This document shows positions 57,581-64,000 of a stretch of DNA of 64,000 bases, one piece after another. The stretch's first letter is position 1; every line of letters starts with the position of its first letter. The notes below the pieces were generated by a model. It did no database searches. It was not told the origin of the DNA and was given only the letters and a program-made list of their open reading frames with translations. Source of the stretch: Nitrospira sp. (GTDB taxonomy: Bacteria > Nitrospirota > Nitrospiria > Nitrospirales > Nitrospiraceae); NCBI GenBank assembly GCA_024331045.1, contig JANDJC010000009.1, positions 1-64,000 on the forward strand. The letters run 5' to 3'. Made by a program: the position numbers and the translations under genes.

Positions 57581-58303
57581 TTATCCGATGCTTTCGACTA
57601 GGTCATTGACGATGTTTTTGATATAGGTGCGGTTAGACAGGATTTCTCGCATCCGCTTGAGCAACCGGTCCCGCTCGCGCCGGCTCTGCTCATCCGCTTG
57701 TCCTCGGTCCTGAAGGGTGTCCCATTCGCCGAAAAGCCGCAGCAGTTCTTGTTCCAATTCCTGTTGGCGCCGCTCTAACGATTCGCGCTCGTGCTGCAGG
57801 CGCGCCAGGAGTTGTCGCCCCTGTTCAGAAGAGGGAGATCCGGCTCGATAGGCGTCGAGCGTGTCTTGCAACTCGAGAATTTCCTCAAACAGATCGGCGG
57901 GAGGAGAAGTGCGGATCGTTTTGACCGCACCGGCTTCCAGGTCAAGGAGATATTCAGCCCGCTGGATGGGGTCTTTTAACGTTCGATAGGCGGTGTTGAG
58001 CGTAGCCGCATTGGCCAAGCTGATGGCCTGTTCAGCCTCTGATTTGTTCAGATAAAAGTCCGGGTGGAACGCACGGCTCCGCTCATAATAGTTGGCTTCC
58101 AGCACAGAGGGATCGATGGTCAGTCGTCGTGGCAGGCCAAGACAGGTGAAATAGTCCATGTCTTTGGAGACGGGCTGAACCTTTACGCATCGCTCGCAGA
58201 AGTATTCGCCAGCGAGCTCGGACTGGCAGTGCCAGCACATACTCCTAGCCATACGAACGTCGCGAGAACTGCTGGGGGGCTGTTGGTTCATGGGTTTGCC
58301 CAC
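57581..58303 (-). CDS. hscB: Co-chaperone HscB with N-terminal tetracysteine segment
   Basis: MCWHCQSELAGEYFCERCVKVQPVSKDMDYFTCLGLPRRLTIDPSVLEANYYERSRAFHPDFYLNKSEAEQAISLANAATLNTAYRTLKDPIQRAEYLL. Confidence 0.92.
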   Translation of the reverse strand: MGKPMNQQPPSSSRDVRMARSMCWHCQSELAGEYFCERCVKVQPVSKDMDYFTCLGLPRRLTIDPSVLEANYYERSRAFHPDFYLNKSEAEQAISLANAATLNTAYRTLKDPIQRAEYLLDLEAGAVKTIRTSPPADLFEEILELQDTLDAYRAGSPSSEQGRQLLARLQHERESLERRQQELEQELLRLFGEWDTLQDRGQADEQSRRERDRLLKRMREILSNRTYIKNIVNDLVESIG

Positions 58304-58382
58304 ACGAGGGGTGAATAAAGCTGTCTCACGATGCTTCTGTCACGGAAGAGGCACGGTTCCGTCAGTCCGAACAGCCTTCAAT

Positions 58383-58757
58383 TCAGGCAGAAAACGATTC
58401 CCCGCACCCGCAAGTCTTGGCGGCGTTCGGGTTGAGAAACTTGAAGTTGCCGCCCATCAGGTCTTTGTGGTAATCCAGCGTGGTGCCCTGCAAGTAGATG
58501 GCGCTTTTGGCATCAATGATGATCTTGACGCTGTCGAACTCGAACACGTGGTCGTAGGGGCCGATCTTCTCGTCGAAATTGATCGTGTAGCTCAAGCCGG
58601 AACACCCGCCGCCTCTCACTCCAAGGCGCAGTCCTCCCGTTTCGATACCTTGCACATTCATCAGTCGCTTGATCTCTTTCAACGCGGCCTCAGTCACCGT
58701 AATCATGGGTTCTGACGTGGTGGCGGTTGATGGGGTTGGTGTCTCCCTTGGCTCCAT
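58383..58757 (-). CDS. iscA: A-type Fe-S carrier IscA/ErpA-like
   Basis: MITVTEAALKEIKRLMNVQGIETGGLRLGVRGGGCSGLSYTINFDE...KTCGCGESFSA. Confidence 0.93.
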   Translation of the reverse strand: MEPRETPTPSTATTSEPMITVTEAALKEIKRLMNVQGIETGGLRLGVRGGGCSGLSYTINFDEKIGPYDHVFEFDSVKIIIDAKSAIYLQGTTLDYHKDLMGGNFKFLNPNAAKTCGCGESFSA

Positions 58758-58849
58758 GGACGCCCTCCTTCTGAGCTTCTTGCTGAGCTTCTTCCTCCGT
58801 CTCCGTTTCTTCTTTCGTTACTTCCCGCCCTCTGTTCTCGGCGGTACGG

Positions 58850-59254
58850 TTACTGGGATGAGCCGGAGCTGGTTTTGGCCGCCGCCTTCTTCTGGTAGTC
58901 AGCCAGTGCGGCCTTGATCGCGTCCTCGGCCAGCACGGAACAGTGAATCTTGACCGGCGGCAGGTTCAACTCCTGGACGATGTCCGTGTTCTTGATCTGC
59001 TGGGCCTCTTCGAGCGTCTTGCCCTTCAACCATTCGGTGGCGAGGCTGGAACTGGCGATGGCTGAGCCGCAGCCGAACGTTTTGAACTTGGCATCTACAA
59101 TTCGATTGTCCTGTACCTTGATTTGGAGCTTCATGACGTCACCGCATTCCGGCGCGCCGACCATGCCGGTTCCGACGCCTTCTTCGTCCTTGCCAAACGA
59201 TCCCATGTTACGGGGATTGTTGAAGTGGTCAATCACTTTGTCGCTGTAAGCCAT
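58850..59254 (-). CDS. iscU: Fe-S scaffold IscU
   Basis: MAYSDKVIDHFNNPRNMGSF...GAPECGDVMKLQIKV..FKTFGCGSAIASSSLATEWLKGKTLEEA..LPPVKIHCSVLAEDAIKAAL. Confidence 0.95.
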   Translation of the reverse strand: MAYSDKVIDHFNNPRNMGSFGKDEEGVGTGMVGAPECGDVMKLQIKVQDNRIVDAKFKTFGCGSAIASSSLATEWLKGKTLEEAQQIKNTDIVQELNLPPVKIHCSVLAEDAIKAALADYQKKAAAKTSSGSSQ

Positions 59255-59297
59255 GATACGCCTCCTTACGTAACACCTCTTCGCCGCTCCATCGTTT

Positions 59298-60515
59298 TTA
59301 GTGGGCAGCCCATTGCACGGATTTCAAGTCGATGCCTTCCTTCGCCATTTCGTAGAGGGGGGACATTTCTCGCAGTCTGGTCACGACCTCGACGACTTTC
59401 TTAATGGTGTAGTCGATTTCCTCGTCGGTGTTGAAACGGCCTATGCCGAAACGGATGGACGAATGCGCCAGCTCCGTCCCGACGCCCAGCGCGCGCAGCA
59501 CGTAGGATGGTTCCAACGTCGCTGACGTGCAGGCCGAACCGGATGATAGGGCGATGTCCTTCATGCCCATCAGTAGCGATTCGCCCTCTACGTAGGCGAA
59601 CGATATGTTGAGATTGCCTGGCAGTCGTTCGGTGGGATGACCGTTTAAGTAAGTCTCCTCGACGGCATTCATGATGGATGTTTGGAGCCGGTCGCGCATG
59701 GCGGCGATGCGTGGTGCTTCGGTCGCCATTTCGGCTCCGCACAGTTCGCAGGCCTTGCCGAATCCGACAATCAAGGGAACGGGCAGGGTGCCGGACCTCA
59801 TGCCCCGCTCGTGTCCGCCGCCGTCCATCTGGGGCACGAGCCTCACGCGCGGGCTCTTCTTTCTGACGTAGAGGGCACCAACCCCCTTAGGACCGTAAAT
59901 TTTGTGGGCGGAGAAGGACATCAGGTCGATGCCCATAGCCTGGACATCCACTGGAATCTTGCCGACGCCCTGGGTGGCGTCGCAGTGAAACAACACACCC
60001 TTGGCCTTGGCGATCTTGCCGATTTCGTGAACCGGGTTGATCGTGCCAATTTCGTTGTTGGCCAGCATGATAGAAATCAAAATGGTTTTGTCCGTGATCG
60101 CATTTCGCACGTCATCGGGGTTGACCATGCCGTACTTGTCCACCGGCAGATACGTGACCGTCGCCAGGCCCTTCGCCTCGAGCGTCTTGGCCGTGTCGAG
60201 CACAGCCCGGTGTTCTGTGGAGGAGGTGATGATATGGGTCCCCTTCTCTCGATACATTTCCAGCACGCCCTTGAGCGCCAGATTGTCCGATTCAGTGGCC
60301 CCGCTGGTGAAGACGATTTCTTTGGGGTCGGCATTGATCAGTTTGGCGATCTGTTTGCGGGCCTGTTCCACCGCTTCTTCCGCTTCCCACCCGAACACGT
60401 GGTTACGGCTCGCGGCATTGCCGAATTTTTCGGTGAAATAGGGAAGCATCGCCTCCAGGACCCGCGGGTCCACGGGCGTGGTCGAATGGTTATCAAGGAA
60501 AATGGGCAGCTTCAT
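59298..60515 (-). CDS. iscS: Cysteine desulfurase IscS
   Basis: [80 protein letters not shown]. Confidence 0.95.
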   Translation of the reverse strand: MKLPIFLDNHSTTPVDPRVLEAMLPYFTEKFGNAASRNHVFGWEAEEAVEQARKQIAKLINADPKEIVFTSGATESDNLALKGVLEMYREKGTHIITSSTEHRAVLDTAKTLEAKGLATVTYLPVDKYGMVNPDDVRNAITDKTILISIMLANNEIGTINPVHEIGKIAKAKGVLFHCDATQGVGKIPVDVQAMGIDLMSFSAHKIYGPKGVGALYVRKKSPRVRLVPQMDGGGHERGMRSGTLPVPLIVGFGKACELCGAEMATEAPRIAAMRDRLQTSIMNAVEETYLNGHPTERLPGNLNISFAYVEGESLLMGMKDIALSSGSACTSATLEPSYVLRALGVGTELAHSSIRFGIGRFNTDEEIDYTIKKVVEVVTRLREMSPLYEMAKEGIDLKSVQWAAH

Positions 60516-60985
60516 CGGTTTACTCCTTCGGCTGATGAAGATTGGATCGTGATGAGCGGCGTGCCGCCCATCATGTCCTGCAAAGTCAGATTGTTGAGCA
60601 ACTGGTAAATGCTGTCTTGAATCTTGAGCAGGGGCGTACGAATGTTACAGTGTTCCCGCTGCATGCATATTTCGCCGGTTTTTTCGTGGGAACAATCGGT
60701 GAGGCCCAAGGGCCCCTCGATGCTCTCAAGAATTTGCGCGATGGTAATCTGCTGAGCGCTCCTGGCCAGCAAATACCCTCCCTTGGGGCCGTTATGGCTC
60801 TCAATCATGCCGCTTTTGGAGAGGGTTTGGAGCACCTTGGCCAAGAGCTCCAGCGGGATGTTGTACTCCTCGGCTATTTCCTTGGTATTGACAACCCGTC
60901 CCGGGGTCACATCGCCAAACTGCACAGAGGCAATATGTTGAAGGGCCATGAGCGCGTAGTCGGCTTTTTTGGAAAGCTTCAGCAT
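60512..60985 (-). CDS. iscR: Rrf2-family regulator IscR
   Basis: [21 protein letters not shown]...[40 protein letters not shown]; Cys triad [17 protein letters not shown]. Confidence 0.92.
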   Translation of the reverse strand: MLKLSKKADYALMALQHIASVQFGDVTPGRVVNTKEIAEEYNIPLELLAKVLQTLSKSGMIESHNGPKGGYLLARSAQQITIAQILESIEGPLGLTDCSHEKTGEICMQREHCNIRTPLLKIQDSIYQLLNNLTLQDMMGGTPLITIQSSSAEGVNR

Positions 60986-61012
60986 GGCGATTTCTCTATT
61001 GCCGATCGAGAA

Positions 61013-61039
61013 GATCGGAGACTATAATGGTCTCCGATC
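61013..61039. promoter_or_regulatory. IscR type-1-like operator: perfect 10-bp inverted repeat GATCGGAGAC-TATAATG-GTCTCCGATC
   Basis: Core GACT-ATAAT-GGTC fits yyGACTrwwwyAGTCrr with one mismatch; between divergent iscR and ferredoxin. Confidence 0.7.
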
Positions 61040-61136
61040 AAAAAAGTCGCACATAAACTAACATGGCAGTCTCGGAACTGTCAATAATTCTCAACTTGGG
61101 CTACGAAAACAGAAAGACAAGAAGAAAGGATCAATC

Positions 61137-61553
61137 ATGGGAGGAATCAACCCCTACATTAAAGAGGCTGATTATAAGCTGCCCACCACCACTTATACGG
61201 TTACCTTCATTCAACCCGGTGGGGGCGTGACTAAGGTGACGGTGGATCCGGCGAAGATCCCCTATGGTTCGACCGGCTTACCTGGTAGCATCCTCGATAT
61301 CGCATTGGGCAACGGAGTGGAGCTGGAGCACGTCTGCGGAGGGGTTTGCGCCTGTTCGACCTGCCACGTGATTGTCAAGCAGGGATTGGCCAGTTGCAAC
61401 GAAGGGACGGATGATGAGTTCGATCAGCTTGAAGAAGCTCCGATGACAACCTTGCAGTCCCGACTCGGATGTCAATGTGTGCCAGACGGTACTCAGGATG
61501 TCGTGGTTGAAATTCCCGCTGTGAACAAGAATCTTGTCCGCGAAGGCCATTGA
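61137..61553 (+). CDS. fdx: Isc-type [2Fe-2S] ferredoxin
   Basis: ELEHVCGGVCACSTCHVIVKQGLASCNEGTDDEFDQLEEAPMTTLQSRLGCQCVPDG. Confidence 0.92.
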   Translation: MGGINPYIKEADYKLPTTTYTVTFIQPGGGVTKVTVDPAKIPYGSTGLPGSILDIALGNGVELEHVCGGVCACSTCHVIVKQGLASCNEGTDDEFDQLEEAPMTTLQSRLGCQCVPDGTQDVVVEIPAVNKNLVREGH

Positions 61554-61673
61554 ACTAGCCAGGAAGACAATCCCTGCTCTAGGAGAAACGGCGCGGGGGC
61601 AAGAACTGCTGCTGGGGGTGGCTCACGGGGGTTCTCTTTCTCCCCCGCGGTTGGTGTTCTACGCTGTGATTCC

Positions 61674-62372
61674 CTATCCGTAGACCTCCACGCGAATCTC
61701 TTTCCGTTCGTATCCCGCTTCCATCAAATATTGCCGAAGAGGCTGCACGAACGGCTTCGTTCCGCAGAGCAACGGCTGAGCGTTGTGATGGCTCCGGAGC
61801 CAGGGAGGCAACACGTCAATGACCTGGGCGACGGCTGTTTCTTCGGTGGGTGCTACCAGGGGAAAGTAGTGAAAGGATGAACAGGTGATGGCCAGAGTTA
61901 GCAGCTCGACATGGTACAGCAGTTCGTCTTCGGCCGGCCCCACCGCGATGAGGAAAACCGGCGTGGGGTCATCTGCGGCCTTCAATGCTTTGAGCATGCA
62001 ATGGATCGGAACAAGGCCCGTATAGCGAGCAATAGAGAGGAGTGCACGATCTGATCGCGGAGGGAGCAGGAACTTTCCATAAGGACCCGACAAAGAAACG
62101 ATGTCGCCGACTCGGAGCTGGTACAGATAGTTGGAGCCTAAGCCTTGTGGCACCCGGTCGAAGACCAGGGTCAATGTTCCCGCAGGTGAGGCCGGCTCTG
62201 CCATGGAATAGGCGCGAGTGAGCGGCGGGTGAGGACCGACCGGTAATTTGAGGGAGACCCATTGACCGGGCGAGAAATCCAGTTTGTGTTGAGGAAGCAG
62301 AACGAGCTGACGGACGTTGGGGGTAAGATCCGTTGTGGAAAGCACAGTGGCTGGTTGGATGGGTTCTGCCAT
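61674..62372 (-). CDS. Ferredoxin-NADP reductase-like FAD/NAD-binding oxidoreductase
   Basis: FSPGQWVSLKLPVGPHPPLTRAYSMAEPAS; GDIVSLSGPYGKFLLP; PLLCGTKPFVQPLRQYLMEAGYERKEIRVEVYG. Confidence 0.83.
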   Translation of the reverse strand: MAEPIQPATVLSTTDLTPNVRQLVLLPQHKLDFSPGQWVSLKLPVGPHPPLTRAYSMAEPASPAGTLTLVFDRVPQGLGSNYLYQLRVGDIVSLSGPYGKFLLPPRSDRALLSIARYTGLVPIHCMLKALKAADDPTPVFLIAVGPAEDELLYHVELLTLAITCSSFHYFPLVAPTEETAVAQVIDVLPPWLRSHHNAQPLLCGTKPFVQPLRQYLMEAGYERKEIRVEVYG

Positions 62373-62510
62373 GATACGACAGGGATGTTCCTCTTATCAG
62401 AGGAACGGGCGCAAAGAAAAGCGGGGGAGTGTGTCCGTGCTGTACAGGCTGTTTCCCTCCGTGCTATAGACGTGGTCGAACGACTGGTGCGACTGCCAAG
62501 GGATCACCGG

Positions 62511-63932
62511 ATGACGCAGGTTCGAGTTCGATTTGCTCCCAGCCCGACAGGGTACCTCCATATTGGTGGGGTCCGGACGGCGCTGTTCAATTGGCTCTTC
62601 GCCCGTCAGCAAGGGGGCACGTTTATTTTGCGCATCGAGGATACGGACCAAAGCCGCTCAACGGAGGAATCAATTCAGGCCATTCTGGAAGGCATGCAAT
62701 GGGTCGGACTCGATTGGGATGAGGGACCGTTTCGCCAAACCGAGCGGATGGAGCTCTATCGGACCAACGCCTTGAAACTCCTGGAAAAGGGGCAGGCGTA
62801 CTGGTGCGTGTGCAAGCCGGAAGAACTGGAGGCTCGGCGCAAGGAGGCGGAGGCGAAAGGGTTGTCCCCTCGGTACGATGGCCGCTGTCGTGAGCGGGAC
62901 ATTACACGGCCTCCCGCCGATGCGGCCTTGCGGTTTAAGGCTCCCCAAACAGGCCAAACCGTGGTGGAGGATCTGATCAAGGGCACGGTCGTGTTTGACA
63001 ATGCAGTGCTGGACGACCTCGTCATTCTGCGATCCAACGGATACCCGACCTACAATTTCTCGGTTGTCGTTGATGATGCGCTGATGGGAATTACCCATGT
63101 TGTGCGCGGCGATGACCATCTCACGAACACACCGCGCCAAATTCCGATCTTTCAAGCGCTGGGCTTTCCTGTTCCCCGGTTCGGTCATTTGCCGATGATT
63201 CTTGGCGCGGACAAGACAAGGTTGTCGAAGCGGCACGGGGCGACGTCCATCATGGCCTACAAAGAAATGGGCTATCTGCCGGAAGCAGTGATCAATTACC
63301 TCGCCAGACTTGGATGGTCTTACGGTGATCAAGAGATCTTCACTCGCGAAGAGCTGATCCAGAAGTTTTCATGGGACCATGTGCAGAAATCGGCGGCGGT
63401 CTTTAATCCGGACAAGATGCTCTGGATGAATGCCGAATACATCAGAACCAGCCCACCCGCCCGTGTGGCTGCCCTCTTGATCCCGTTTTTGGAACAAGCC
63501 GGCTTGGGAGAGGAGGTCAAAGAAGTCTCGGCCGAGTGGTTGGCGCAGCTCGTGGTTCTGGTTAGGGAACGGACCAAAACCCTGGTAGAAATGGTCGAAT
63601 GGGTCAAACCCTATTTTGGGCCGTCGGTCACTTACGATGAAGAGGCGGCAAAGAAATTTCTCACTCCGGCCATTGTGCCACTCCTCAATCGCTTGATCGA
63701 GCGATTCTCCGCCTTTGCTCAGTTTTCCAAAGCTGAGTGGGAACAGTCGTTCAAACGCTTCGTTCAAGAGGAAGGGATCAAGATGGGACAACTGGCCCAG
63801 CCGGTTCGGGTCGCCCTTACTGGTCGTGCTGCCAGTCCGGGGCTGTTCGAGGTGATGGAAGTGTTGGGCAAAGAACGGATCCTATGGCGGCTTCAGCAGG
63901 GAGTGGAGCGGGCGCAACGAGGCCAGACTTGA
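62511..63932 (+). CDS. gltX: Glutamyl-tRNA synthetase
   Basis: MTQVRVRFAPSPTGYLHIGGVRTALFNWLFARQQGGTFILRIEDTDQSRSTEESIQAILEGMQWVGLDWDEGP; DKTRLSKRHGATSIMAYKEMGYLPEAVINYL. Confidence 0.96.
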   Translation: MTQVRVRFAPSPTGYLHIGGVRTALFNWLFARQQGGTFILRIEDTDQSRSTEESIQAILEGMQWVGLDWDEGPFRQTERMELYRTNALKLLEKGQAYWCVCKPEELEARRKEAEAKGLSPRYDGRCRERDITRPPADAALRFKAPQTGQTVVEDLIKGTVVFDNAVLDDLVILRSNGYPTYNFSVVVDDALMGITHVVRGDDHLTNTPRQIPIFQALGFPVPRFGHLPMILGADKTRLSKRHGATSIMAYKEMGYLPEAVINYLARLGWSYGDQEIFTREELIQKFSWDHVQKSAAVFNPDKMLWMNAEYIRTSPPARVAALLIPFLEQAGLGEEVKEVSAEWLAQLVVLVRERTKTLVEMVEWVKPYFGPSVTYDEEAAKKFLTPAIVPLLNRLIERFSAFAQFSKAEWEQSFKRFVQEEGIKMGQLAQPVRVALTGRAASPGLFEVMEVLGKERILWRLQQGVERAQRGQT

Positions 63933-63968
63933 CGGATCACGGCCTCCTATATTACGGTGAGCCTCGGT

Positions 63969-64000
63969 TGGGGGATCGTCTAGCGGTAGGACGTCAGACT
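63969..64000 (+). tRNA. 5' part of a tRNA (probably tRNA-Gln), truncated by window end before the anticodon is visible
   Basis: TGGGGGATCGTCTAGCGGTAGGACGTCAGACT: acceptor 5' strand, D-arm TCTAGCGGTAGGAC, start of anticodon stem. Confidence 0.7.

Noticed and set aside
59682-60608. 308-aa plus-strand ORF
   Set aside because: Antisense of iscS.

Overview
This 64 kb window is a GC-rich bacterial chromosome segment. Gene content and protein style suggest a Nitrospirota (Nitrospira-like) genome, but that assignment is inference only. It reads as four blocks. (1) 1-37.7 kb is a stress/dormancy-flavoured neighbourhood: SLC13-type transporter, MacA/MacB-permease-like pair, P2-type cation ATPase, five universal stress proteins, two CBS proteins, L,D-transpeptidase, BASS transporter, a TolC/ABC/HlyD set whose ABC ATPase domain is motif-degenerate, 5-heme cytochrome c, Lon-like protease, HPF-cold-shock fusion, APH-like kinase plus CysC-like P-loop kinase, NAD salvage pncA/pncB, PPi-type phosphofructokinase and rubrerythrin. 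(2) 37.8-40.5 kb holds an Fe-S/CCG protein, DUF3501 and a fused double PTPS-like protein. (3) 40.6-47.7 kb is a decayed and rearranged Type III restriction-modification island: SNF2 pseudogene with an in-frame stop, a 5'-truncated mod, a TcmP + three-Cys-motif (DUF5131/Gp37-Gp68) cassette bracketed by a 57-bp direct repeat of the mod 3' end, DUF4160/DUF2442, and an intact res. (4) 47.7-64 kb is mostly housekeeping: paralogous His-rich secreted proteins, peroxiredoxin, TypA/BipA, PBP1A, a complete ISC Fe-S operon with a divergent ferredoxin and an IscR-like operator palindrome, a ferredoxin-reductase-like protein, GltX, and a tRNA (probably Gln) cut by the window edge. The leading candidates for something new are the DosR-regulon-like gene cluster, the pseudo-ATPase ABC exporter, and the TcmP/DUF5131 cassette inside the Type III RM locus. 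No database searches were run; family calls are from motif recognition.
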